From positions 1 to 64,000 of the forward strand of contig NZ_MINN01000096.1 of the NCBI RefSeq assembly GCF_001877785.1: 64,000 nt of DNA. The letters run 5' to 3'. The position numbers and the translations under genes are program-made. Positions 56,526-64,000 of this stretch are shown one piece after another; the stretch's first letter is position 1, and each line of letters starts with the position of its first letter. The notes below the pieces were generated by a model that did not search any database, had not been told where the DNA came from, and saw only the letters and a list, made by a program, of their open reading frames with translations. The stretch is from Rossellomorea aquimaris (GTDB lineage: Bacteria; Bacillota; Bacilli; Bacillales; Bacillaceae_B).

Positions 56526-56810
56526 CTAGTTATCCAAATAAGTGACTTCGACGATTTTTCCCTGGAGCAGTATTTCTTCCGGCAGGATCATCTTAATAAC
56601 AAATTGTTCTCCTCTGATCAATAATTGTCCCTGCTTAAGCAGAAGCCTCACTTCACGATCGGTGAACGTCAGCAGTCCCCGGTGGTTTTCTATATAGATA
56701 TGGATTTGTCCAATCATTGTGACGCGCGGAAGGTCCATCATGACATCTTCAGGCAGGTCCATGGTCTGCGTCATCCATTTTCGCATTTGCTGCACCCAAT
56801 TTTTCGCCAT
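56526..56810 (-). CDS. yqfC: Sporulation protein YqfC
   Basis: The 94-residue protein starts MAKNWVQQMRKWMTQTMDLP and is YabP-like (VTMIGQIHIYIENHRGLLTF). Expected to act in sporulation together with YqfD. The ATG at 56810 follows AAAGGGGG at an unusual distance, with a T7 run between them; that site lies in the 3' arm of a hairpin (see the entry at 56811). Confidence 0.9.
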   Translation of the reverse strand: MAKNWVQQMRKWMTQTMDLPEDVMMDLPRVTMIGQIHIYIENHRGLLTFTDREVRLLLKQGQLLIRGEQFVIKMILPEEILLQGKIVEVTYLDN

Positions 56811-56860
56811 AAAAAAAGAACCCCCTTTCATCTCATATTTATGAAATGAAAAGGGGATTC
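56811..56860 (-). terminator. Terminator-like hairpin containing the yqfC ribosome-binding site
   Basis: On the minus strand TCCCCTTTTCAT pairs with ATGAAAGGGGG (56846-56857 with 56821-56831), and seven U's (56811-56817) run up to the yqfC ATG. It looks like the terminator of yqeZ-floA-yqfB placed so that read-through RNA would hide the AAAGGGGG site of yqfC. Confidence 0.75.
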
Positions 56861-56867
56861 ATCACTG

Positions 56868-57296
56868 TTATTTTCGATGTTGCGGTTTTTTTGCACGCGG
56901 CGGGCCGAAGACTTCAGAGAAGATGAACCCTTTTACGATGTCATCCTGGTTCCCGAAGTCAATGGAGTATTGTGAATTCTTCCTATCTTTGATGGAATTC
57001 ACCTTGCTGCGCTGCATCTTACTCTGTTCCTTATAGTCGCTTTCCTGCTTCTTCAACTGAGCGTACTTACTCTCGATATCTTTCTTTTTCTCTTCGAACT
57101 GTGGCTGAAGAGTATAAACAGGCTTTTCACGCAAGGGCTTCCGTTTTGTACGGGGCTCCTCCCTGTACGTCGGTGCAGGATTTCCTGCTGATATCGGCTT
57201 TGGCTTTGGTCTGTTTTCCTCAGAAGTCGATTCTTTCACCCGATTGAAAATTGTCGTCACTAGCCCGATGATGATGGCGATGATTAGTCCTTCCAT
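56868..57296 (-). CDS. yqfB: YqfB-like protein of the floA operon
   Basis: A single N-terminal membrane helix (about residues 3-15), a proline/lysine-rich stretch, a coiled coil (about 68-105) and a short end MF-type motif (GFIFSEVFGPPRA). Position after floA fits YqfB of B. subtilis, which is co-transcribed with yqeZ and floA. The ATG follows GAAAGGAGAC. Function unknown. Confidence 0.8.
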   Translation of the reverse strand: MEGLIIAIIIGLVTTIFNRVKESTSEENRPKPKPISAGNPAPTYREEPRTKRKPLREKPVYTLQPQFEEKKKDIESKYAQLKKQESDYKEQSKMQRSKVNSIKDRKNSQYSIDFGNQDDIVKGFIFSEVFGPPRAKKPQHRK

Positions 57297-57325
57297 GGAG
57301 AAGTCTCCTTTCTCACCCGGGGATA

Positions 57326-58333
57326 TTATTCACCTTTCGGATTTTTTCCATCCTTTTTATCACCCGTTAGTTTTCCAATGGAGTCCCTCATATCCGTGTC
57401 GGCATCGATGTTCTTGATATTCATGTAATCCATCACACCGATATTGCCCGAACGGAGTGCTTCAGCCATAGCAAGTGGAACTTCTGCTTCCGCTTCCACT
57501 ACCTTGGCTCTCATTTCTTCTACTCTGGCTTTCATTTCCTGTTCGTTCGCTACGGCCATCGCTCTTCTTTCTTCTGCTTTGGCCTGCGCAATGTTCTTAT
57601 CCGCTTCTGCCTGTTCTGTCTGAAGTTCGGCACCGATATTCTTGCCGATATCGACATCCGCGATATCGATCGAAAGGATTTCAAATGCAGTACCGGCATC
57701 AAGACCTTTGGAGAGGACGGTCTGAGAAATCATATCCGGGTTTTCCAGAACCTTTTTATGATTATCGGATGAACCAATCGTAGAAACGATACCTTCACCT
57801 ACACGGGCAACGATTGTTTCTTCGCCGGCTCCCCCGACAAGACGGTCAATGTTAGCGCGGACAGTGATACGTGCCTTTGCTTTCACTTCAATCCCGTCCA
57901 TCGCCACACCGGCGATGAATGGTGTTTCGATCACTTTCGGATTAACACTCATTTGAACGGCTTCAAGGACGTCGCGTCCAGCGAGGTCGATCGCTGCACA
58001 GCGTTCAAAGGTCAATTCAATATTTGCACGGTGTGCGGCAATCAAAGCATTCACGACGCGATCGACGTTACCACCTGCAAGATAATGACTTTCAAGCTGA
58101 TTGATGGTGACATTGATCCCGGCTTTGTGAGCTTTGATGAGCGGATTGATGACCCTGCTCGGGATAACCCGGCGGAGCCTCATCCCGATCAAGGTGAAGA
58201 TGCTGATTCTCACGCCTGCCGCAATAGCTGAAATCCACAGCATGACAGGTACAAATGTAAATAATACAGCCAGTAGAATAAACCCTACTACAATGGCCAC
58301 AATCAATAAAATGGTACTTGGTCCGATTACCAT
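57326..58333 (-). CDS. floA: Flotillin-like protein FloA (YqfA)
   Basis: A membrane N-terminus (about residues 5-45), a PHB/SPFH domain and a C-terminal coiled coil rich in Glu/Ala ([18 protein letters not shown]) are those of FloA. It organises functional membrane microdomains. The ATG follows AGGAGGATGA. In the SigW operon with yqeZ and yqfB. Confidence 0.95.
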   Translation of the reverse strand: MVIGPSTILLIVAIVVGFILLAVLFTFVPVMLWISAIAAGVRISIFTLIGMRLRRVIPSRVINPLIKAHKAGINVTINQLESHYLAGGNVDRVVNALIAAHRANIELTFERCAAIDLAGRDVLEAVQMSVNPKVIETPFIAGVAMDGIEVKAKARITVRANIDRLVGGAGEETIVARVGEGIVSTIGSSDNHKKVLENPDMISQTVLSKGLDAGTAFEILSIDIADVDIGKNIGAELQTEQAEADKNIAQAKAEERRAMAVANEQEMKARVEEMRAKVVEAEAEVPLAMAEALRSGNIGVMDYMNIKNIDADTDMRDSIGKLTGDKKDGKNPKGE

Positions 58334-58441
58334 GTAATCATCCTCCTGAAAAATTATTATGATTTCCTCTTCAGTTCATCGTTATAGAACTAAAGGGTTT
58401 AAATCTGGATCCACTTTTTCATGACCTTTGGGCAAAAGCCT

Positions 58442-59752
58442 TTATGAAATGTCCCTCACCACGATCCGGGAACCTTCGACTTTCACGACTTTCACTTGTT
58501 GATTAACGGCGATATAACCGCCCTCGGTAACAGCATCGATTCTTTCATCTTCTATGATGATGGTCCCCGACGGCCGCAGCGGAGTTTTGGTCACGCCCGT
58601 CTTTCCGATGAGTTCCAATCTGTTCGTATTCGAGACATAACCGCTTTCGGTATTGGTTGAGTCTTTCAAAATAATCTTATTGAATAGTTTCATCTTCTTA
58701 CCAAACACCTTTACAAATATAATCATGGCAATCACAGCAATCAATAACGCAATCAGAATGGAAATTCCCATTTGCATGATGTTCCCTCCCGCAAGCATGA
58801 TACTGCCGATTACCGCAGCGGCCCCGAGGCCTCCCGCTATTCCGCCGGGAAGGAAGAATTCTGCGATGATCAGTATGATCCCGATTACAAAAAGAATGAT
58901 CGTTTCATAACCGGCAAGACCCGCGACCAGATGGCCGTAGAAGAATAATAGCAGCGATACCAGACCGATGGAGCCGGCCACACCGAAGCCGGGTGAATAT
59001 AACTCGACCACAAGCCCTAAACTCGCCAATGACAACAGAATGGGCACTACGATTGGATTCGTGATGAAGCGTGCCAGCTTCTCAGCAAACGATTCCTCCA
59101 CAACCTGGACCGAAGCCTTATCAATCCCAAGCTCCCCATACAGCTCATCAAGGTTTTTGACCGTACCTTCTGAATAGCCGATTTTTTTGGCTTCCTTCGA
59201 GCCAAGAGTCAAAAGCTCACCTTTTTTAACTCCAAGTTCAGGGATTTCGACATTTTCGTCTGCCATGGCAAGCGCATAAAGCGGATCTCTGCCACTTGAT
59301 TCAGCTGCACTCTTCATAGCCGACAGCCAATAGCTTTGGGCTTTTTTATCGGCTGCGTTCCCTGCTTGGTCGATGACTGCCGCGGAACCGATATGTCCAT
59401 TCGGAACCATATAGATTTTATCCGCGTGCAGAGCGATGAATGCCCCTGCCGATAATGCATTGTTATTGACGAAGGCAACCGTATCGGCTTCCACACCATC
59501 TAGCAGCTGACCGATATCCCCGGCCGCATCGACCAGACCTCCAGGTGTATCGATATCAAAAATGATCGTTTCAGCCCCATTTTCCTCAGCATCCTCCAGT
59601 GCGCGTTGAAGAAATGCATGAAGGCCTTTTTCGACTTCTTTTTGAATGGGTATCACATAGACACTTTTATCCCCTTCGGCAAAACCGGACAGGGGAAGCA
59701 AAAAACTGAACCCAAGGATTATCATATAAAAGATCAGTATACTCCTTCTCAC
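58442..59752 (-). CDS. yqeZ: NfeD-type membrane serine protease YqeZ
   Basis: A signal peptide leads to a ClpP-class protease domain with nucleophile serine in NALSAGAFIAL and general-base lysine in KKAQSYW, followed by about four membrane helices and a C-terminal NfeD OB-fold (TGVTKTPLRPSGTI). It acts with flotillin FloA, its downstream neighbour. The GTG start at 59752 follows GAGGGGG. Confidence 0.93.
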   Translation of the reverse strand: MRRSILIFYMIILGFSFLLPLSGFAEGDKSVYVIPIQKEVEKGLHAFLQRALEDAEENGAETIIFDIDTPGGLVDAAGDIGQLLDGVEADTVAFVNNNALSAGAFIALHADKIYMVPNGHIGSAAVIDQAGNAADKKAQSYWLSAMKSAAESSGRDPLYALAMADENVEIPELGVKKGELLTLGSKEAKKIGYSEGTVKNLDELYGELGIDKASVQVVEESFAEKLARFITNPIVVPILLSLASLGLVVELYSPGFGVAGSIGLVSLLLFFYGHLVAGLAGYETIILFVIGIILIIAEFFLPGGIAGGLGAAAVIGSIMLAGGNIMQMGISILIALLIAVIAMIIFVKVFGKKMKLFNKIILKDSTNTESGYVSNTNRLELIGKTGVTKTPLRPSGTIIIEDERIDAVTEGGYIAVNQQVKVVKVEGSRIVVRDIS

Positions 59753-59793
59753 CTTAACCCCCTCGTTTCAATCATATTCCTTGCTAGTTTATG

Positions 59794-59820
59794 TACGAAT
59801 GAACCATTTAAAAAGTTTCA
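59794..59820 (-). promoter_or_regulatory. SigW-type promoter of yqeZ-floA-yqfB
   Basis: On the minus strand TGAAAC (59815-59820), 17 bp, then CGTA (59794-59797), 41 bases before the GTG of yqeZ. TGAAAC and CGTA are the SigW consensus elements, and this operon is SigW-controlled in B. subtilis. Confidence 0.8.
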
Positions 59821-59881
59821 TTTTTTATAAAATAAAATTTTAAGGGTGAGAATGATGAATGAAAGGTCTTACATGAGAATC

Positions 59882-59917
59882 AAAAAAAACCGAGAAACGC
59901 ACGGCTTCTCGGTTTTG
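59882..59917 (-). terminator. Terminator of yqeY
   Basis: AAAACCGAGAA pairs with TTCTCGGTTTT (59886-59916), followed by eight U's on the minus transcript (A run at 59882-59889). Confidence 0.9.
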
Positions 59918-59921
59918 GTTG

Positions 59922-60368
59922 TTATGATAGATGTTGAAGAACAAGTTTGTTGACGAGAGCTCCATCAGCTTTCCCTTTAACTTTAGGCATGATAGCCCCC
60001 ATCACTTTACCCATGTCAGCCTTTGAAGAAGCACCAACCTCAACCATCGTTTCCTGAACAATGGCTGAAATCTCTTCTTCAGAAAGCTGTTTAGGCATAT
60101 ATATTTCGACGTAAGTCAGTTCTGTTTGAATTTTCTCTGCCAGATCGTCACGACCGGCTTTCGTAAATTCATGGAGGGAGTCTTTCCGTTGCTTGACTTC
60201 TCGAGAAAGGACAGTCAACTCTTCGTCTTCAGAGAGCTCCTGTTTTCCAAACTTAATGGCTTCATTTTGAAGTGCAGCCTTAAGCATGCGGATCACGGAA
60301 AGTTTCTCTTTTTCTTTATTTTTCATCGCTTGTTTCATATCATCATTTAAACGATTGAGAAGACTCAT
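59922..60368 (-). CDS. yqeY: GatB/YqeY domain protein
   Basis: The 148-residue helical protein starts [21 protein letters not shown] and has the GatB C-terminal-like [11 protein letters not shown] stretch and the [18 protein letters not shown] end, typical of YqeY. The family is related to the tRNA-binding tail of GatB; exact role unknown. It follows rpsU by 14 bases. Confidence 0.93.
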   Translation of the reverse strand: MSLLNRLNDDMKQAMKNKEKEKLSVIRMLKAALQNEAIKFGKQELSEDEELTVLSREVKQRKDSLHEFTKAGRDDLAEKIQTELTYVEIYMPKQLSEEEISAIVQETMVEVGASSKADMGKVMGAIMPKVKGKADGALVNKLVLQHLS

Positions 60369-60382
60369 GGTTACACCCTCTC

Positions 60383-60556
60383 TTAGAACTTACGCTTTCT
60401 TGCAGCTTCTGATTTCTTTTTGCGTTTTACGCTTGGCTTTTCATAAAATTCGCGCTTTCTAAACTCTTGTAAAGTTCCTGTTTTAGAAACTGAGCGTTTG
60501 AAGCGACGAAGAGCATCTTCAAGCGATTCGTTTTTACGAACAACTGTTTTTGACAT
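60383..60556 (-). CDS. rpsU: 30S ribosomal protein S21
   Basis: The 57-residue basic protein [20 protein letters not shown] with end [12 protein letters not shown] is S21. The ATG at 60556 follows GGAGGGAGGGAAAGAG; the longer frame to 60580 runs through that site and is not coding. First of rpsU-yqeY. Confidence 0.96.
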   Translation of the reverse strand: MSKTVVRKNESLEDALRRFKRSVSKTGTLQEFRKREFYEKPSVKRKKKSEAARKRKF

Positions 60557-60646
60557 CTCTCTTTCCCTCCCTCCGAACACACTACACTTACATGTTCAAG
60601 TCAGAAAATGGATAGCACCATTTTTCCAAGGACAATAATCGTCCTT

Positions 60647-60823
60647 TTACTTTACCAATAGGTTTGGCTTAGCCCTTGTTTCTTTGTCACAAGGGGACAG
60701 AAAGTGTATGTCTTTCTTAGATGAATTTCTTGAAATATAAAGAAATCCATGTACTTTGCCATTATAATATATGTCTGCGTGCAGGTCAACAATTTCTGCG
60801 TAATTGCTTGTATTATTAGGCAT
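60647..60823 (-). CDS. Possible small protein upstream of rpsU
   Basis: A 58-codon frame starts at ATG 60823 behind GGTGGGAG. The product has a plausible beta pattern (ADIYYNGKVHGFLYISRN) and a basic end. I recognise no family, and overlap on the other frame (60652-60843) warns of chance. It is divergent from yqeW. Confidence 0.4.
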   Translation of the reverse strand: MPNNTSNYAEIVDLHADIYYNGKVHGFLYISRNSSKKDIHFLSPCDKETRAKPNLLVK

Positions 60824-60885
60824 GTCTCCCACCTTGCTCCCATACATTAGTGGTAAGCATGTACCGGAGTGGAGGGAGCAGTATC

Positions 60886-61809
60886 ATGTTGAACCTTATT
60901 TTATTCATCTTGCTTATATTATGTTTCTTGTTGGGTATGCTCTGGCTTCGGTCTGGATTATTTAATATCGCAAGCATGAAAGTGAAGAAATGGCTTCATT
61001 TTCTCACTGACAACCCTGTCAAAGGGGCAGCCACCGGCACCGTTGTGACCGCATTCATTCACAGCAGCTCGGCAGTGATGGTCCTCACCGTCGGCCTTGC
61101 CTCTTCAGGAATCATTCCATTCAGACAGACTATCGGGATCATGCTCGGTTCAAATATCGGAACGACCTTTACTCTTGAAATGTTCACTTTGAATATGAAT
61201 TATCTCATCGTACCTTCGATCATTATCGGGTGTATTCTGATCGCATTCAAAAAAGACACTTTAAGGAGTATCGGGTTCATCTTCACGGGTTTCGGTATGA
61301 TCTTTGCATCCATTCAGGGAATTCAATGGGTTGCAGCACCCCTTACGACCCACCCCCTTCTCCATGCATACATTGAGAAAATGAACGATCATCTGCTGAC
61401 CGCACTCCTCATAGGGTGCATCCTGACAGCCATCATCCAATCGAGCACCGTTGTCACCGGGGTCACGATGGGATTCCTTGCTGCACAGTCAATCGACCTC
61501 CATGCCGGCATCGCCATCATGCTTGGCGCTAATATCGGTACATGCATCACTGCATTCATCGCAAGCATAGGGGGCGGGGTGCAGGCAAGGCTGACGGCTT
61601 TTGCCCATATCTGGCTCAATGTAATCGGTGTACTGGTATTCATTCCTCTTATCCCGCTGCTGGGAACCATCGTCCAAGGGCTTGCCAGTTCACCTGACCT
61701 TCAGCTTGCACATGCAAGTGTAATTTTCAATCTGATCTGTTCCCTGCTGGTCCTCCCATTCGCCTATAAATTTGCCGGGTTTATTGAGAGAGTGCACCTG
61801 CGGAGATAA
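60886..61809 (+). CDS. yqeW: Na/Pi cotransporter family protein YqeW
   Basis: Two inverted repeats carry IHSSSAVMVL and IIQSSTVVTGV (QSS motif) and GSNIGTTFT / GANIGTCITAF. At 307 residues from ATG 60886 (behind GGAGGGAGC) it equals YqeW of B. subtilis and lacks the PhoU-like tail of the paralogue at 22857. It probably moves phosphate or a related anion with sodium. Confidence 0.9.
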   Translation: MLNLILFILLILCFLLGMLWLRSGLFNIASMKVKKWLHFLTDNPVKGAATGTVVTAFIHSSSAVMVLTVGLASSGIIPFRQTIGIMLGSNIGTTFTLEMFTLNMNYLIVPSIIIGCILIAFKKDTLRSIGFIFTGFGMIFASIQGIQWVAAPLTTHPLLHAYIEKMNDHLLTALLIGCILTAIIQSSTVVTGVTMGFLAAQSIDLHAGIAIMLGANIGTCITAFIASIGGGVQARLTAFAHIWLNVIGVLVFIPLIPLLGTIVQGLASSPDLQLAHASVIFNLICSLLVLPFAYKFAGFIERVHLRR

Positions 61810-61847
61810 CAGGCATACACTTTCCCCCGATGCCTGCTGATAAATAT

Positions 61848-61884
61848 GAAAAAGCCGGATGATTTGGATTCATCCGGCTTTTAC
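61848..61884. terminator. Bidirectional terminator between yqeW and deoC
   Basis: AAAAGCCGGATGA (61849-61861) pairs with TCATCCGGCTTTT (61870-61882), with a central dyad, and T runs on both sides. Confidence 0.9.
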
Positions 61885-61893
61885 TTTCACTGA

Positions 61894-62565
61894 TTAATAA
61901 TCAGAATCACTTGTCAATCCTTGTACAATTTTCACACCTGAGCTTGCTCCAAGACGGGTCGCCCCCGCATCGATCATCGCCTGTGCATCTTCGGCAGAAC
62001 GAACTCCGCCTGAAGCCTTGACGCCGATATCAGGTCCTACTGTCTTTCTCATCAGAGCGATATCTTCAACAGTAGCCCCGCCTGTCGAGAATCCAGTAGA
62101 AGTTTTCACATAATCCGCACCTGCTTCAACTGATAATTCACAAGCTTTAACTTTTTCTTCATCAGTCAACAGGCAAGTTTCAATGATGACTTTTGATAAT
62201 GCTTTTCCTTTTGAAGCTGCAACAACAGCTTCAATGTCACGCTTCACCAGGTCGAAGTCGCCGCTCTTCAAAGCACCGATATTGATGACCATGTCCACTT
62301 CAGTTGCACCTTTTTCAATGGCATCCTTTGTTTCAAATGCTTTTGTTTCAGGAGTGGAAGCTCCTAGTGGGAAGCCGATTACAGTGCAGACCTTAACTTC
62401 TGTACCTTTTAAAAGTTCGCTTGAATAGTTCACCCAAGTCGGATTCACGCATACAGATGCAAACTTGAATTCTTTCGCTTCCTGGCAAAGAACTTCAACT
62501 TGATCTTTCGTTGATTCTGGTTTAAGTAAAGTATGATCGATCATACTTGCAATATTCATAGTCAT
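61894..62565 (-). CDS. deoC: Deoxyribose-phosphate aldolase
   Basis: The class I aldolase shows KVIIETCLL and the Schiff-base lysine in DYVKTSTGF, plus KASGGVRS. It splits deoxyribose-5-phosphate to glyceraldehyde-3-phosphate and acetaldehyde. Start ATG 62565 follows AAAGGAG; the ATG six bases on is an alternative. It stands alone and apart from cdd in this window. Confidence 0.95.
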   Translation of the reverse strand: MTMNIASMIDHTLLKPESTKDQVEVLCQEAKEFKFASVCVNPTWVNYSSELLKGTEVKVCTVIGFPLGASTPETKAFETKDAIEKGATEVDMVINIGALKSGDFDLVKRDIEAVVAASKGKALSKVIIETCLLTDEEKVKACELSVEAGADYVKTSTGFSTGGATVEDIALMRKTVGPDIGVKASGGVRSAEDAQAMIDAGATRLGASSGVKIVQGLTSDSDY

Positions 62566-62707
62566 ATCTCTCCTTTAACAGTTGTCCGTACCTCTAATAT
62601 GATACCAAAACAGACAATAAAAAACGAGTTTTTATTTTAGGATATCCCGTTTTTTTGCTGGGAATGTATCTTTTTTGTAAGTGGTTACATTAAGTGGTAT
62701 GTTCTTT

Positions 62708-62745
62708 CAAAAAAAGCTGCCGGTCGTCATCCCCGGCAGCTTCTC
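62708..62745 (-). terminator. Terminator of the alpha-glucosidase gene
   Basis: AGCTGCCGG (62715-62723) pairs with CCGGCAGCT (62733-62741), and seven U's follow on the minus strand (A run 62709-62715). Confidence 0.9.
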
Positions 62746-62752
62746 TACATTA

Positions 62753-64000
62753 TCATTTTACCCGATAGACTCTCGCTTCGTATGGCTTTAAGTTCAATTC
62801 GCTTGCAGAAGTATGTGCTTCGACTGCGTGATTTGCCAGCAGCAGGTTTTCGGATGATACCTTGAAATCAAGTTCACAAACGGCATCTGCAGTTGAAAGG
62901 TTTGTCACCACAAGCATTTTGTCCTTTTCACCGGTGCGTGTGTATGCGTAAATCTGTTCGTCTTCAGGGAGAAGCAGGTCATAAATCCCATATGTGAAGA
63001 CATCTTCTTCTTTCTTGAGTGAAATCATTTTCTTATAGAAAGAAAGGATCGAGTGCTCATCCTTCTCCTGAGCTTTTACATTGATTGTTTTATAATTCGG
63101 ATTCACCTTCATCCATGGTGTACCGGTTGTAAAACCGCTGTTTTCTTCACCTGACCATTGCATCGGTGTGCGGCTGTTGTCCCTGGATGAAGCCCATATG
63201 ATTTCCATGATATCCTCATGCTTCACGCCTTCTTCGCGTTTTAACCTGTACAGATTCTTCACGGCAACATCATCGTAGTCTTCGATGGAAGGGAAGTGGA
63301 CATTGGTCATTCCGATTTCCTGACCCTGATAGATGAACGGGGTCCCCTGCATCAGGAAGTACATCGCTGCCATTGCCGTGGCGCTCTCTTTCCAGTATTC
63401 CTGATCGTTCCCCCATGTCGAAACGACACGGGCCTTATCATGATTCTCAATGAAAAGGGCATTCCAGCCATTACCTTCAAGACCCTTTTGCCAGCGGGTC
63501 AGGACTTTCTTCAGTTCCACGATATCCAGATCCGGGTTTGTTTCGGCATCCCATAATCCCAAATGCTCAAACTGGAATATCATATCCATTTTCCCGTTTT
63601 CTTTTCCGACCCACAGCTCCGCCTCATCAGCCTTTACTCCGTTTGCTTCGCCGACCGTCATGACATCATAGTTCGAATACGTACGGTCTTTGAATTCTTG
63701 AAGAAAAGTGTGAATACCTTTTTGATTCATATGCATATCAAATGAAGACACATACTTTTTCTTTTTAGGGTTGGGCATATCAGGGAGACCCGGTCGCTTT
63801 TTAATATGGCTGATTGCATCGATGCGGAATCCGTCGATCCCTTTGTCAAGCCACCAGTTTACTGTGTCGTACAAAGCATCGCGGACTTCTTCATTTTCCC
63901 AGTTCAGATCAGGCTGTTTGGTTGAAAATACGTGAAGGAAGTACTGATCGGTCTTATCATCATACTTCCAGGCAGAACCTCCGAAAATACTTTCCCAGTT
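62753..64000 (-). CDS. GH13 alpha-glucosidase / oligo-1,6-glucosidase (partial, 5' end outside window)
   Basis: The frame is open to the window edge and starts inside the protein (NWESIFGGSAWKYD). The GH13 catalytic triad is visible: nucleophile Asp in GFRIDAISH, acid Glu in MTVGEANG, and the Asp of FIENHDKARV. The QPDLNWENEEV and YQGQEIGMTN stretches are those of oligo-1,6-glucosidase or MalL-type enzymes. It hydrolyses isomalto-oligosaccharides or sucrose-like sugars; the exact specificity is not certain. The C-terminal end (YEARVYRVK) is complete. Confidence 0.92.
   Translation of the reverse strand, partial: NWESIFGGSAWKYDDKTDQYFLHVFSTKQPDLNWENEEVRDALYDTVNWWLDKGIDGFRIDAISHIKKRPGLPDMPNPKKKKYVSSFDMHMNQKGIHTFLQEFKDRTYSNYDVMTVGEANGVKADEAELWVGKENGKMDMIFQFEHLGLWDAETNPDLDIVELKKVLTRWQKGLEGNGWNALFIENHDKARVVSTWGNDQEYWKESATAMAAMYFLMQGTPFIYQGQEIGMTNVHFPSIEDYDDVAVKNLYRLKREEGVKHEDIMEIIWASSRDNSRTPMQWSGEENSGFTTGTPWMKVNPNYKTINVKAQEKDEHSILSFYKKMISLKKEEDVFTYGIYDLLLPEDEQIYAYTRTGEKDKMLVVTNLSTADAVCELDFKVSSENLLLANHAVEAHTSASELNLKPYEARVYRVK

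Overview
This window is core chromosome of a spore-forming, low-GC Gram-positive of the Bacillaceae (Bacillus sensu lato). The evidence is the long run of genes in the Bacillus subtilis yqg-yqf-yqe order (gluP, yqgN, pst operon, pbpA, sodA, ispG, zur, nfo, cshB, ispH, yqfO, trmK, cccA, sigA, dnaG, ppsR, ccpN, recO, yqzL, era, cdd, dgkA, ybeY, pgpH, phoH, yqfD, yqfC, floA, yqeZ, yqeY, rpsU, yqeW), the sporulation genes (spoVAF, yqfC, yqfD), and Bacillus-type regulatory signals (T-box, PhoP direct repeats, Zur box, SigW promoter). No prophage, insertion sequence, CRISPR array, rRNA or tRNA gene was seen.

Layout. 0-6 kb: an isolated spoVAF, an unrecognised membrane-anchored protein, rhomboid protease gluP, small yqgO-like protein, DUF92 membrane protein, 5-formyl-THF cyclo-ligase and ribosomal protein L33. 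6.4-11 kb: a four-gene translationally coupled sugar cluster (DUF4912 regulator-like protein, a fusion of a degenerate GH57 domain with a GT4 glycosyltransferase, a sugar-nucleotidyltransferase with an unusual C-terminus, and an unknown protein); this is the most accessory-looking block. 11.3-24.5 kb: yqzD-yqzC, phoU and the Pho-box-controlled pst phosphate transport operon, pbpA, an MFS transporter, sodA, DUF456, and a Na/Pi cotransporter with a PhoU-like tail. 24.6-38 kb: MFS transporter, LysM-type yqfZ, isoprenoid genes ispG and ispH, zinc uptake with Zur, DNA repair nuclease Nfo, cold-shock helicase CshB, yqfQ, yqfO, trmK, cytochrome c550. 38.1-39.2 kb: a gene-free island of dispersed repeats. 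39.2-46.4 kb: acyl-CoA dehydrogenase, a membrane protein, sigA, dnaG, yaiI, ppsR, ccpN. 46.5-48.2 kb: T-box leader and a single-chain glycyl-tRNA synthetase on the opposite strand to its neighbours. 48.3-60.8 kb: recO-yqzL-era-cdd, pgpH-ybeY-dgkA, yqfC-yqfD-phoH, yqeZ-floA-yqfB, rpsU-yqeY. 60.8-64 kb: yqeW, deoC, and an alpha-glucosidase cut by the window edge.

Themes. Phosphate handling recurs (pst, phoU, two Na/Pi-type carriers). Cell envelope and sporulation are well represented. The strongest oddities are: the catalytically degenerate GH57 domain fused to an apparently intact GT4 domain; apparent 1-nt frameshifts right at the 5' ends of yaiI and ccpN; a 5-copy array with an exact 20-bp period behind glyS; a family of MITE-like composite intergenic repeats; and a terminator-like hairpin whose 3' arm carries the yqfC ribosome-binding site. 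I saw no convincing wholly new defence or mobile system here. Several gene starts below were moved downstream from the longest open frame because of clear ribosome-binding sites.
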